Part shown: positions 7,413 to 16,600 of the stretch, one piece after another
Layout: each line of letters opens with the position of its first letter
Position numbering within the stretch: the stretch's first letter is position 1
Assembly (NCBI GenBank): GCA_963772165.1
Contig: CAVYWA010000011.1
Location: 124,001 to 188,000, forward strand
From: JAGVPT01 sp963772165
Lineage (GTDB): Bacteria; Bacteroidota; Ignavibacteria; UBA10030; UBA8401
Direction of reading: 5' to 3'
Length of the DNA: 64,000 nucleotides
Translations under genes and position numbers: made by a program
Notes under the pieces: generated by a model
Databases searched by the model: none
The model's input: only the letters and a program-made list of their open reading frames with translations
Told to the model about the DNA's origin: nothing

Positions 7413-8861
7413 ATGCCATTAACAATTTACAATACTCTTTCCCGTCAAAAAGAAGAATTCAAACCCCTTCACGAAGGCCTCGTGGGAATGTACGTCTGCG
7501 GGCCGACCGTTTACAGCGATTCACACGTTGGGCACGGCAAGAGCTATGTTTCGTTCGATGTAATTGCCCGCTATCTTCGGTATCTCGGCAATAAAGTTTT
7601 GTATGTTCAGAATATTACCGACGTGGGGCATTTGCTCGACGACGGCGAGGACAGGATGCTGAAGCAATCGCGCATCGATAAGATTCATCCGATGCAGATC
7701 GCTGAAAAAATCACGCGCAGTTATTTTGACGATATGGATGCCCTCAATGTGGTTCGGCCTGATATATCGCCGCGCGCATCGGGCCACATCATTGAACAGA
7801 TCGAGATCGTGAAGAAGCTGCTCGCGAACGGACACGCATACGAGGTGAACGGCTCAGTTTATTTTGATGTGAGGAAATTCAAAAATTACGGGAAGCTCTC
7901 CGGCAGAACGATTGATGATATGAAAGAGGGGACCCGTGTAGAATTGAAAACCGAAAAACGAAACCCCGAGGATTTCGCCCTCTGGAAAAAAGCAGAACCG
8001 GAGCACATCATGCGATGGCAGAGCCCATGGGGCGAAGGCTTTCCCGGCTGGCATGTCGAGTGTTCAGCGATGTCGATGAAATATCTTGGCGAGACGTTCG
8101 ATATTCACGGGGGAGGATTGGACAACCAGTTTCCGCATCATGAGTGCGAGATTGCCCAGAGCGAATCTGCGACCGGCAAACCGTTTGTAAAGTATTGGAT
8201 CCACAATAATCTGGTAACGGTGAACGGCCAGAAAATGTCGAAATCTCTCGGCAATTTTGTCACGCTCAAAGACATATTCAAAAAATTTGATCCTGCCGTC
8301 ATCCGGTTTTTCATTCTTCAAAGCCATTACCGAAGTACACTGGATTTTAGCGAGCAAGCTCTGGAAGCATCAAAGACGGGCCTGACGAAATTACAGAATA
8401 CAATACGGAGATTGCACGAGGCCGCCGATTTTGCGAAGCGTTCATCCACGTTCGGGTCTTTTGAGAGAGATTTGAAGCCATTCCGGGATGAATTTATCGC
8501 CGCAATGAACGATGATTTCAACACTCCGAAAGCGATTGCTGTGCTGTTTGACGTGGCATCAAAAGTGAATGATTGGTTGATGCCGGGGATGCTGCCGACG
8601 GAAGCCACACTTCATGAGATTGAAAATTTCTTTGATGAGCTTGGATGGGGGATTCTCGGACTTCCGATAAACGGATCATCCTCTGCCGGCTCGGGCAACA
8701 GTTCTGCGGAAGCCGGTCTGATGGATTTAATCGTCGAAGTGCGGAAGGAGATTAGAAAACAGAAAATGTGGGCATTATCGGATAAAATTCGAGATACTGT
8801 CAAGGCCCTTGGCATCGTTCTTGAAGACGCCAAGGAGATTACGACATGGAAAAAAGTGTGA
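7413..8861 (+). CDS. cysS: Cysteinyl-tRNA synthetase
   Basis: Class I aminoacyl-tRNA synthetase charging tRNA-Cys. The HIGH-type motif is HVGHG (residues 38-42) and the KMSKS loop appears as QKMSKSLGN near residue 275. The zinc site of the family is represented by C29 (VCGPTVY), the Cys in WHVECSAMS and HHECE. The protein is 482 residues, a normal length, with the usual DALR-type helical C-terminal region. The ATG at 7413 gives the standard short lead into the catalytic core. A weak terminator follows at 8876-8898. Confidence 0.97.
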   Translation: MPLTIYNTLSRQKEEFKPLHEGLVGMYVCGPTVYSDSHVGHGKSYVSFDVIARYLRYLGNKVLYVQNITDVGHLLDDGEDRMLKQSRIDKIHPMQIAEKITRSYFDDMDALNVVRPDISPRASGHIIEQIEIVKKLLANGHAYEVNGSVYFDVRKFKNYGKLSGRTIDDMKEGTRVELKTEKRNPEDFALWKKAEPEHIMRWQSPWGEGFPGWHVECSAMSMKYLGETFDIHGGGLDNQFPHHECEIAQSESATGKPFVKYWIHNNLVTVNGQKMSKSLGNFVTLKDIFKKFDPAVIRFFILQSHYRSTLDFSEQALEASKTGLTKLQNTIRRLHEAADFAKRSSTFGSFERDLKPFRDEFIAAMNDDFNTPKAIAVLFDVASKVNDWLMPGMLPTEATLHEIENFFDELGWGILGLPINGSSSAGSGNSSAEAGLMDLIVEVRKEIRKQKMWALSDKIRDTVKALGIVLEDAKEITTWKKV

Positions 8862-8875
8862 AATCTTCATACATT

Positions 8876-8898
8876 GCAGCAGAATTAAGCTGCTTTTT
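8876..8898 (+). terminator. Probable terminator of cysS
   Basis: Short stem GCAGC/GCTGC (8876-8880 with 8889-8893) with an 8-nt AT-rich loop, then TTTTT. The stem is only 5 bp, so it is weak, but the position 15 nt after cysS is right. Confidence 0.5.
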
Positions 8899-8948
8899 CA
8901 GTAAACTTCTAGGACCATGGTTCGTCTAACCAATTGGAAGGAACATCA

Positions 8949-9710
8949 GTGAAGAGACTGTTATTCACCTGTTCATTGTTCATTGTTTATTGTTCATTGA
9001 GGGCACAAAATTCGGCAGGCGATGCGGCGAACATTGAACCGCGATATACAATTGATACGCCGACAGCAGGGCTTTTAAAGCGAGGAGCGTTTGCGATGGA
9101 TGTCGATTTTTTCCAGAACGGCGGAATGACGGTCGGCCTTGAAGCCGGTGCGCTTGATCGTTTGAATTTTGGTATTTCATACGGCGGTTCGGGAATTATC
9201 GGAGACGGCAACATTTCGATGCAGAAGCTCCCCGGCGTGAACGTCAAATTCCGCTTGTTCGATGAGACGATGGCGATGCCCGCTATCGCACTTGGGTTTG
9301 ACTCACAGGGAAAGGAAACGTACATTGACAGTTTAGAACGGTTCACGATTAAGTCCCGAGGATTTTTTGCTTCTGCCAGTAAAAATTATTCTTTTATGGG
9401 CAATTTGAGTCTTCACGGCGGGACGAATTACAGCCTTGAGAACAAAGACGGCAACAACAATTTAGATTTTTTTGTCGGCGCCGAAAAATCGTTGGGCACC
9501 GATATTTCATTGCTTGCCGAATATGACTTTGGGTTGAATGATAATCTCGGCGTTGTCGGCAAAGGGAATGGATATTTGAACGCGGGTTTACGCTGGTCGT
9601 GGGGAAACGGGTTCACTCTTGGTTGTGATCTGAAAAATCTTGTCAGAAATCAAAATAATGTCACGATCGGTAATAGAACAATCAAAGTGGAATATGTACG
9701 GGCACTCTAA
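8949..9710 (+). CDS. Putative outer-membrane beta-barrel protein
   Basis: Unrecognised exported protein of 253 residues. The N-terminus has a signal peptide (KRLLFTCSLFIVYCSLRAQ). The rest is rich in alternating hydrophobic and Gly/Asn/Ser segments, such as LNFGISYGGSG and LSLHGGTNYSLE, expected of an outer-membrane barrel; it ends LKNLVRNQN... and VEYVRAL. GTG 8949 is preferred to the in-frame TTG 8934 because GGAAGGA (8936-8942) is then a well-spaced ribosome binding site and the signal peptide begins properly. It is followed by a lipoprotein and an OmpP1-like gene on the same strand, suggesting a cluster of envelope proteins. Confidence 0.7.
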   Translation: MKRLLFTCSLFIVYCSLRAQNSAGDAANIEPRYTIDTPTAGLLKRGAFAMDVDFFQNGGMTVGLEAGALDRLNFGISYGGSGIIGDGNISMQKLPGVNVKFRLFDETMAMPAIALGFDSQGKETYIDSLERFTIKSRGFFASASKNYSFMGNLSLHGGTNYSLENKDGNNNLDFFVGAEKSLGTDISLLAEYDFGLNDNLGVVGKGNGYLNAGLRWSWGNGFTLGCDLKNLVRNQNNVTIGNRTIKVEYVRAL

Positions 9711-9780
9711 CATTGGAATGATCCAGTCCTTTATGGTGTTAGTGTTGGTAATGGTTCTATAAAGGAGGAAGGAATTTCTT

Positions 9781-10716
9781 ATGAAAACTATCCGAAGCTT
9801 TTTCAACCTTGTAATCTTTTTACCGGCCGCCGGATTCTTTTTTGCCGGATGTTATACTCACATGGAGACGATGAGAGATGAGGGATCGGGCGGTGGAGAC
9901 GGCGATGATTACGCGTACACCGATTCAACGAACGCTTCGAACGATACGACTGGTGCCAACTATTTCTCCGACGATGATTACCGTGAAGCGAATGAGCGGG
10001 CATCGTTTGATTACTATTGTCCCCCTGCTTACATCTGGGGATCGAACATTTGCTACGATCCGTGGTATGACGAATGTTGGTATCCTGGTTCGTACTGGTA
10101 CGGGTATTATCCTTATTGGGGCTGGGGATGGGGATACGGTTATTCGCCGTATTATGGCGGCGGGTATCGCGGATACCATGGATGGCGCGGAGGAGATTTC
10201 TATGCCGGTAGAATAAGGACTATAGGCAACACGCGTGGGGGAGTTGGCTACTTTGGCGGTCGAACCATGGGCGGTTCTCCTGGAGCGATTCCGTTCGCGA
10301 ACGGAGGTATAGCTTCACGAACGAGGACTCCGGCTGCACCAGCGGCTGTTGCTGCAACGACGTCCCGTTCGCGTCAGGAAGTTGCCTGGTGGGAACGGGG
10401 AAGAGCAACAACGGCGGCTTCTTCGGATAGGAATGGAGTGACAGCGCGTACACAGTCTGCGGGAAGGAGCTCAACGGCTGCTTACCAAAGAAGAACTACG
10501 GTTAATTCCTCAAGGAGCAGTGTTAATGCTCGCCAGGTAAATCAGCATAGGGGGCGAATGCAACCCGCACGAGGAGGGAGTAGCGGCAGTCAGTCAAGAG
10601 TATCGCGTCAAGGATATCCCCATTATTCTTCTCCACAGGGTTCGAGTGGAAGAGGAGGTAGTAGTGGTGGAGGTCGGAGCGGAGGAGGAAGAAGTGGAGG
10701 CGGCAGAGGCAGGTAA
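9781..10716 (+). CDS. Tyr/Trp/Gly-rich lipoprotein of unknown function
   Basis: The 311-residue protein begins with a lipoprotein signal peptide ending FFFAGC, so lipidation at C24 is likely. The mature part has three compositional zones: an acidic Asp/Asn/Ser/Thr stretch (about 30-75), an aromatic zone (80-145) with YWYGYYPYWGWGWGYGY and related repeats, and a basic Ser/Gly/Arg-rich tail ending in RSGGG repeats. There is no recognisable enzyme domain. Such low-complexity Tyr/Gly-rich proteins are often surface or spore/biofilm matrix components, but that is a guess. A strong AAAGGAGGAAGGAA precedes the ATG. Confidence 0.7.
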   Translation: MKTIRSFFNLVIFLPAAGFFFAGCYTHMETMRDEGSGGGDGDDYAYTDSTNASNDTTGANYFSDDDYREANERASFDYYCPPAYIWGSNICYDPWYDECWYPGSYWYGYYPYWGWGWGYGYSPYYGGGYRGYHGWRGGDFYAGRIRTIGNTRGGVGYFGGRTMGGSPGAIPFANGGIASRTRTPAAPAAVAATTSRSRQEVAWWERGRATTAASSDRNGVTARTQSAGRSSTAAYQRRTTVNSSRSSVNARQVNQHRGRMQPARGGSSGSQSRVSRQGYPHYSSPQGSSGRGGSSGGGRSGGGRSGGGRGR

Positions 10717-10936
10717 TATGAAATGCAAAACACCGGAACAGTGACCGATCACGGCATAAACATCGAAAACAGTTAATAACAACTACTGCACCGCCCCTTC
10801 CGGCTGCTCCAGAAAGCGGCACGACAACTGATCGCAGCAGGACAAACGGGCAATACTTCAGTTGGGCCGGTACCAGCTACGCGAATGGCCAAGTCAGATT
10901 GCGGAGACGGAAGGGAGTAGGAGGCGAAGGATATCT

Positions 10937-12391
10937 ATGAAACTACATGGTTCTCTACACTCAATTATTTTCATTCTTGGATTAGCAACGTTTGGTATAT
11001 CCGCTGCTCATGCACAGTTTGCGGATGACGCGCTGCGTTTTTCTTCTACAGGATTCGGAGTTGGTTCGCGAGCTCAAAGCATGGGCGGCGCCTATATCGG
11101 CGTGGCGGATGATTACAGTGCTACGTTTTGGAATCCGGCCGGTTTGGCACAGATGAGGAGACTCGAATTTACCGGCGGCATTATCAATACGAATTATTCA
11201 AACGACGCGACGTTTTTTGGCAACTCGAGCACTGCAACGAACAGCAGCACTGCGCTGGATAATCTGGGCTTCGTGTTTCCGGTCCCGACATCGCGCGGAA
11301 GCTTAGTCTTCGCCGCCGGCTACAATAGGGTGAACGATTATACAACCGCACTCGCATTCAACGGCTTCAATGCGAAAAGCTCGATCATACCGTCGCTCTA
11401 CGACCCCGACGGTGATTTTGACATCCCGTTCCAAACTTTTTTGGAAAATACAAACGGTTATACTCCGATTCAAAAAAATGTACAGCAGCAAGGAGTTGTC
11501 CGCGAGAGCGGAAGTATTGGTACGTGGGCGTTCTCCGGTGCGGTCGATATAGAAAAAGATTTTTCGTTTGGTGTAACAATCAATCTCATCAACGGCACAT
11601 ACAATTATGTAAGGAATTACTCCGAAACAGATGTTAATAACGTCTATAACGACCCGACGAGATTTTATGATGCGAACGGGGTTATTCCGGACTCCTTATA
11701 CAGAGAGTTTAACGCATTCTATTATGACAACTCACTCACCAGCGAATTGAGCGGGGTGAATGTGATGTTCGGGTTTATGTACAGGTACGAGGATATTGCT
11801 CGCTTTGGTCTCACGATCAAAACTCCGACGTCGATGACCATCCATGAAACATATACGAATGCCGGGCAAAGTGCGTTCGATGATACAACGGGTTATTATT
11901 ATTCGTACGATGCAAATAATGATTATGGATTAACGACTCCGTGGGTGTTCGGTGCCGGCGCTTCGTATTCTCCGTTCGAAGGACTTTTGTTGTCCGGGCA
12001 AATTGAATACACCGATTGGACGCAACTGCAGTGGACCGACAATAGCGACCTCGAAAACGAAAATATTGCCTTGAAACAGGAATTTCGCTCCACGGTAAAT
12101 TATGCCGTCGGTGGGGAATTTGAGATTCCGCGCACCGAGATTCGCTTGAGGGCGGGCTATTCATTCAAACCATCGGCGTATGTGGGCGATCCATCATCCT
12201 TCGGCCAAACCACAATTACAGGAGGAGCCGGTATTTTGCTGCAAGATAATGTTATGGTTGACGTCGCAGCAATGTTCGGGTCGTTTAAAACGTACCAAAA
12301 TAACTACGGCGATGCGGCGCTTAATCTATCGCGCACAGATGAAAGCATTTCCACCACGAACATTGACCTCACCATCTCTTACAGGTTTTAG
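10937..12391 (+). CDS. OmpP1/FadL/PorV-like outer membrane protein (UPF0164 type)
   Basis: Predicted 484-residue outer-membrane barrel. After a signal peptide (residues 1-27, ending AHAQF) comes FSSTGFGVGSRAQSMGGAY, then GVADDYSATFWNPAGLAQM, the typical start of the PorV/UPF0164 and FadL-like families that carry hydrophobic ligands or assist T9SS. The protein ends in an aromatic residue (TISYRF), as barrel proteins do for BAM recognition. The ATG at 10937 is chosen over upstream in-frame sites because it starts the signal peptide and follows GGCGAAGG. An unstarted open frame of about 70 codons fills 10725-10940 just upstream. A clear terminator follows. Confidence 0.82.
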   Translation: MKLHGSLHSIIFILGLATFGISAAHAQFADDALRFSSTGFGVGSRAQSMGGAYIGVADDYSATFWNPAGLAQMRRLEFTGGIINTNYSNDATFFGNSSTATNSSTALDNLGFVFPVPTSRGSLVFAAGYNRVNDYTTALAFNGFNAKSSIIPSLYDPDGDFDIPFQTFLENTNGYTPIQKNVQQQGVVRESGSIGTWAFSGAVDIEKDFSFGVTINLINGTYNYVRNYSETDVNNVYNDPTRFYDANGVIPDSLYREFNAFYYDNSLTSELSGVNVMFGFMYRYEDIARFGLTIKTPTSMTIHETYTNAGQSAFDDTTGYYYSYDANNDYGLTTPWVFGAGASYSPFEGLLLSGQIEYTDWTQLQWTDNSDLENENIALKQEFRSTVNYAVGGEFEIPRTEIRLRAGYSFKPSAYVGDPSSFGQTTITGGAGILLQDNVMVDVAAMFGSFKTYQNNYGDAALNLSRTDESISTTNIDLTISYRF

Positions 12392-12462
12392 CTCGTCGTT
12401 CCTGGTTACGGGTAAACCCAGCTAGGCGTTTTAAGGGAATAGCCCTCCACAAATACACTGAG

Positions 12463-12494
12463 AAAGGCGTAAACTTGGTTTGTTTACGCCTTTT
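12463..12494 (+). terminator. Rho-independent terminator
   Basis: 12-bp stem AAAGGCGTAAAC / GTTTACGCCTTT with a 7-nt loop and a T-run (TTTTTCTT). It lies 72 bp after the OmpP1-like gene. Confidence 0.88.
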
Positions 12495-12840
12495 TCTTAG
12501 TTCTCTACTCCATAATTGCCATCCCATGCCATCTTTGCTCATCTAAAGGTCCTCATTGCCAGGACTAAGGGGGCCAGCGAATCAGCGTTACTTTTTCCAC
12601 TTTTTTGGAAACTCGTGACACTATTTTTGGGAAAAGATTGAGTGCTGAATAGTTAAACGTTGATTTTTCAGCCAATTACATTGTTTATGGCTGCCACATT
12701 GCCGCTAATCTCCCTTTTGGTAATGGCACAAATATTGTAACTCTGAAAGATTACAATATCCTTCTTAAAACACAAAAAGGCAGGGTTTGCGGCTTTAGAG
12801 TGAGAGAGGATTTTTAAAACATTGAAACCTGGAGAATACA
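12495..12840 (+). other. Intergenic region upstream of the multihaem cytochrome
   Basis: About 345 bp with no convincing reading frame. It contains the palindrome at 12732-12759, described separately, and GGAGAA just before the cytochrome ATG. This is presumably the promoter and control region of the cytochrome gene. Confidence 0.6.
12732..12759. promoter_or_regulatory. Candidate operator: perfect 9-bp inverted repeat
   Basis: ATATTGTAA and TTACAATAT are exact reverse complements separated by 10 bp, about 80 bp before the start of the nine-haem cytochrome gene. There is no T-run after it, and the spacing fits binding by a dimeric regulator. The regulator is unknown. Confidence 0.5.
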
Positions 12841-14952
12841 ATGAAAAGATTTGCTAACATTTCTAGGGCACTCCTTATCTGTTGCTTCCTCGCATTTGTG
12901 TCGATGGAAACAATGGCGCAGGTAGTGAAGCTAAGGGTAGCACCGATGTCGCCCGGAAAACTAGGCGCAATTGGCAAGAGCAGCGCTTTGGCAACAACGG
13001 GGTTGAAAATATTCGGCAAAGGAGCAAAGACTTTCCTGCTTGCGGACACGACAGGTTCCGGAGCAACAGTCGTGACCTCGTTCACATGGTCGTTTGTTTC
13101 CAGGCCGACTGCCTCTACGGCAGTATTTGACAGCACAGGCAGCAATCAGTCTCAAAGCTTCACGGCAGATTCTGGTGGACAATACATAGTAAGTGTTTCA
13201 ATAAACGGTGGCGCGTCCGACCAAGACACGTTCTGGGTTAGTACATACATTGGCAATCCTACAACGGCGGTATCAGGTGCAATTCCGTGCGCGACATGCC
13301 ATTCGGCAAACAATACCGGTTGGCAAACCACGGGTCATGCGCTTATTTACACGCAAGGGATTATGGGACAACTGGAAGTAAATACATACGGCCAGGGAGA
13401 ATATTCTACGAGTTGCTGGCAATGCCACACCACAGGATATAACACTTCAGCAAACAACGGAAATTTTGGGTATCTCTCTCATTCACTCGGTTGGGATACT
13501 ACGGCATTCAAAGGATTGCCGAAAGCTGGATCCTTCTCTTTAATCCCCAACGGCGATTCGGCGATCTATAAAAACATGGTCACGAATTATTCTCCTCTTG
13601 TTCCATTAGCAAGCATAGGATGCGAGAGCTGCCATGGACCAGGAAAAGATCACAACGGCGATATTAGTAAAATCGGCCTTTCGCTCGATGCCGGTGTTTG
13701 CCAATCATGCCACGACGCGCCCCCGAGACATGTCTCTGGAACTTATTGGGCTTTGTCAGATCATGCCACGATGCCTCTTGCAGGAACGGATGCGACCTCG
13801 ACGAGCTGCTTCCCCTGCCACAGCGGCAGCGCATTTGTGAAATGGGTGACTGACAGCAAGCCTGCTACCGATGCAAATTGGAGTGCCGCCGCCGATGCAA
13901 GCTATCCTATTACCTGCGCGGTTTGTCATGACCCGCACAGCACGACAAATCCAAATCAGTTGAGGACCGTGACCGTCGATACGCTGAGAAACGGATATCG
14001 TATCCAGTCGGGCGGACTCGGTCAGCTTTGCATGAACTGCCATCGCTCACGGTACGCCGTCAGCACAAAAGTTACGACAACTCCTCCGTACTACGGATTC
14101 GGAAGCCACTACGGCCCGCACGGCAACCCGCAAGCCGATATGCTTTTGGGTCAGAATGCGTACCAGTACGGGGACAGCAGCCTTACCGGCCTAGCAACGC
14201 ATGACGGCGTTCCCGACGCCTGCGTTACGTGCCACATGCCCGGAAACAACCACGCTTTGACAATGCAAGACACAACTGGAACTGGTGTCATGCACGACCG
14301 AGTCGATGCTTGCCAAACCTGCCATGGACCCCAGATCCAAAAATTTGACGACATCAAAGCCAGCTATGACTATGATCGCAACGGAAAGATCGAGGGAGTT
14401 CAAACAGAAGTCGCTGGGTTATTGGCTCAGTTGAAAGCAAGGCTGCCGCTCGACTCCACTGGAAATCCGATAACTGGTCTGGGAGATAGCCTTAAAGTTA
14501 AGAACAGGCCGGATCTGGTACAAAATTTGTATACGTATGCTTTTGTGACGAGTGATGGAAGCGGTGGTATGCATAACGCGAAATACACTGTGGCTCTTTT
14601 GCAGAAAGCCCTTGGATTCTACCCGACGGGTGTCAATGTTGTGAGTCAGAAAACCCCGTCGACGTATAACCTAAGCCAGAATTATCCGAACCCGTTCAAC
14701 CCGTCGACGAATATCGAATTCTCAATTCCCCGCTCGGCGACGATTCAGTTGAATGTCTACAATATTCTCGGCGAGTTGGTGAAGACACTTGTTAACGGAG
14801 ATATTGTATCGGGTAACTATAAAGTAACCTGGAATGGAACAAACAGCCACGGAGTAACGGTATCCAGCGGGATCTATTTCTACAGACTGGTTGCTCAGTC
14901 TAACGGAGCCGCGAATTATATCATCACAAAGAAAATGTTGATGATGAAGTAA
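12841..14952 (+). CDS. Nine-haem c-type cytochrome with T9SS sorting tail
   Basis: The 703-residue exported protein has nine CXXCH haem-c motifs between about residues 150 and 495: CATCH, CWQCH, CESCH, CQSCH, CFPCH, CAVCH, CMNCH, CVTCH and CQTCH. A signal peptide (1-27) is followed by an Ig-like or PKD-like segment (about 60-135). After the haem domain comes an EF-hand-like DYDRNGKIEG (about 507-516), then a C-terminal type A T9SS sorting domain with NYPNPFNPSTNIEFSIP, SSGIYFYRL and the terminal basic KKMLMMK. It is therefore probably delivered to the cell surface as a multihaem electron carrier. CATCHSAN and CESCHGPG resemble cytochrome c554/c3-like families. The partner and substrate are unknown. 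Confidence 0.9.
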   Translation: MKRFANISRALLICCFLAFVSMETMAQVVKLRVAPMSPGKLGAIGKSSALATTGLKIFGKGAKTFLLADTTGSGATVVTSFTWSFVSRPTASTAVFDSTGSNQSQSFTADSGGQYIVSVSINGGASDQDTFWVSTYIGNPTTAVSGAIPCATCHSANNTGWQTTGHALIYTQGIMGQLEVNTYGQGEYSTSCWQCHTTGYNTSANNGNFGYLSHSLGWDTTAFKGLPKAGSFSLIPNGDSAIYKNMVTNYSPLVPLASIGCESCHGPGKDHNGDISKIGLSLDAGVCQSCHDAPPRHVSGTYWALSDHATMPLAGTDATSTSCFPCHSGSAFVKWVTDSKPATDANWSAAADASYPITCAVCHDPHSTTNPNQLRTVTVDTLRNGYRIQSGGLGQLCMNCHRSRYAVSTKVTTTPPYYGFGSHYGPHGNPQADMLLGQNAYQYGDSSLTGLATHDGVPDACVTCHMPGNNHALTMQDTTGTGVMHDRVDACQTCHGPQIQKFDDIKASYDYDRNGKIEGVQTEVAGLLAQLKARLPLDSTGNPITGLGDSLKVKNRPDLVQNLYTYAFVTSDGSGGMHNAKYTVALLQKALGFYPTGVNVVSQKTPSTYNLSQNYPNPFNPSTNIEFSIPRSATIQLNVYNILGELVKTLVNGDIVSGNYKVTWNGTNSHGVTVSSGIYFYRLVAQSNGAANYIITKKMLMMK

Positions 14953-14973
14953 TATCGGCTTTTCGTAAATTAA

Positions 14974-15013
14974 ATAAAAAAGGCTGCTGTGGATTACCAC
15001 TGCAGCCTTTTTT
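14974..15013 (+). terminator. Rho-independent terminator after the cytochrome
   Basis: AAAAAAGGCTGC pairs with GCAGCCTTTTTT, with an additional TGTGG/CCAC stem across one mismatch and an ATTA loop. The T-run makes it strong on + and the A-run usable on -. Confidence 0.9.
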
Positions 15014-15088
15014 ATTGATTGTCGCCCTTCAAATAGCTATATTTCCCTATCTCTCACTGTTTCAAATACTTACGCAAAAAGCTGAGCG

Positions 15089-16081
15089 ATGACTTTTTCC
15101 GAGGACAGGCTGAAAGAACTCCTAGCAAAGTTTAAAAATAAGCGCATCGCAGTCGTGGGCGATGTCATGCTGGACAAATACCTTTGGGGAACTGTCGGTC
15201 GTATTTCTCCCGAAGCCCCCGTCCCCATTGTTGAAGTTGAAAAAGAAACCGAGCGGCTTGGCGGTGCTGCAAATGTCGCAAATAATGTCAAATCCCTTGG
15301 GGGATGGCCGCTGTTGGTGGGGGTTGTCGGCGACGACTCGAACGGCACCCTGCTGACAAAACTTCTTGCTGAGCAAGGTTGTCCAATAAACGGGATTGTT
15401 AAGGATGCGTCGAGGCCCACGACAATAAAAACACGTGTCATTGCCCATAGCCAGCATGTCGTTCGAATAGACAATGAACAGAAACGCGATATTTTGCCTG
15501 CGGTGCAGGATCAGATCCTTGCGGTACTCCGGGCTACTATTGACACTCTGGATGGCATTATCCTCGAGGACTACAACAAGGGAGTTATCGCCACATCGTT
15601 GATACATCAGATTATTGAGATAGCTCGTGAGCATGAAAAAATTGTGACCGTAGATCCCAAGTTCCAGAATTTCTTCGAGTATAAGAATGCTACGGTATTC
15701 AAACCGAACAAAAAAGAAGTTGAAGAGGCGTTGGGAGTTAAGCTCACTTCCGAGGAGAGCGTGCGTGAGGCAATAGAATTATTGAAGAAAAAACTGCACG
15801 CAGATAATATCCTCATTACGCTCGGCGAAAACGGGATGAGTTTGTTGGACAACCAGGGTTCGTTGCTGCATTTACCGACCCGGGCGCGGCATGTTGCCGA
15901 TGTATCGGGTGCCGGCGACACAGTGATTGCCACACTCACTATGGCACTGGCGTCTGGCGCGTCAATTCACGAATCGGCGAGCCTTGCCAATTTTGCCGGC
16001 GGTGTCGTGTGCGGCGAAGTTGGTATCGTTCCCATTATGCCGGATGCATTGCTCTCAAGGGTTCTTTCCTACCATTCGTAA
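15089..16081 (+). CDS. rfaE1: D-glycero-beta-D-manno-heptose-7-phosphate kinase
   Basis: PfkB-family sugar kinase that phosphorylates heptose-7-phosphate at C1 on the way to ADP-heptose for the LPS inner core. It corresponds to the first domain of fused HldE. Features are VVGDVMLDKYLWGTVGRISP at about 22-41, the GGAANVANN substrate loop and the DVSGAGDTVIATL anion-hole/catalytic motif at about 270. The length, 330 residues, is that of a stand-alone kinase. It is followed 27 nt later by the matching adenylyltransferase, so the split form of HldE is used. Confidence 0.95.
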   Translation: MTFSEDRLKELLAKFKNKRIAVVGDVMLDKYLWGTVGRISPEAPVPIVEVEKETERLGGAANVANNVKSLGGWPLLVGVVGDDSNGTLLTKLLAEQGCPINGIVKDASRPTTIKTRVIAHSQHVVRIDNEQKRDILPAVQDQILAVLRATIDTLDGIILEDYNKGVIATSLIHQIIEIAREHEKIVTVDPKFQNFFEYKNATVFKPNKKEVEEALGVKLTSEESVREAIELLKKKLHADNILITLGENGMSLLDNQGSLLHLPTRARHVADVSGAGDTVIATLTMALASGASIHESASLANFAGGVVCGEVGIVPIMPDALLSRVLSYHS

Positions 16082-16108
16082 CGCTCGAAACAAATTTTCG
16101 GGATCACC

Positions 16109-16600
16109 ATGGGAAAAGTTTTCTCTCTCGCAGAATTAATTGAGGTGCGTCATCGTTGGAAGGTAAGCCGAAAGAAAGTTGTTTTTACCAACGGTGTCTT
16201 CGATATCTTGCACCGCGGACACGTGGAGTACCTCGCTGCGGCAAAATCTCTGGGCGATGAACTGATCGTAGGAATAAACAGCGATGCTTCCGTGAAAAAG
16301 ATTAAGGGCCCTCGCCGCCCCGTCGTTGTGGAAGGTGACCGGGCGTTCCTTGTCTCCCAGCTGGTCCCCGTTGACGCCGTCTGCATCTTCGACCAGGAGA
16401 CACCGTATGATATCATCAGCGCCCTTATACCGGACATTCTTGTTAAAGGCGCCGACTGGAAGGTCGATGATGTTGTAGGAAAAGATATCGTCGAGCATTC
16501 CGGAGGAAAAGTTCTCACACTCCCGTTTGTCCCCAGACACTCGACGACGTTGGTCATCGAAAAAATTAAAGAGTTGTACGCCGGTCAAGAAAAAGAATAG
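16109..16600 (+). CDS. rfaE2: D-glycero-beta-D-manno-heptose 1-phosphate adenylyltransferase
   Basis: Nucleotidyltransferase that joins AMP from ATP to heptose-1-phosphate, giving ADP-D,D-heptose. The cytidylyltransferase-like motif TNGVFDILHRGH (about residues 27-38) and the later HSTTLVIEKIKE segment identify the family. The product is 163 residues, about the usual size. Its stop codon directly abuts the ATG of the TamB gene, so rfaE1, rfaE2 and tamB are probably one transcript for outer-membrane biogenesis. Confidence 0.95.
   Translation: MGKVFSLAELIEVRHRWKVSRKKVVFTNGVFDILHRGHVEYLAAAKSLGDELIVGINSDASVKKIKGPRRPVVVEGDRAFLVSQLVPVDAVCIFDQETPYDIISALIPDILVKGADWKVDDVVGKDIVEHSGGKVLTLPFVPRHSTTLVIEKIKELYAGQEKE

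Noticed and set aside
10640..10716. Repetitive RSGGG region as a CRISPR or minisatellite
   Set aside because: Short in-frame Gly/Ser/Arg codon repeats in a coding region with no spacers; a low-complexity protein tail.
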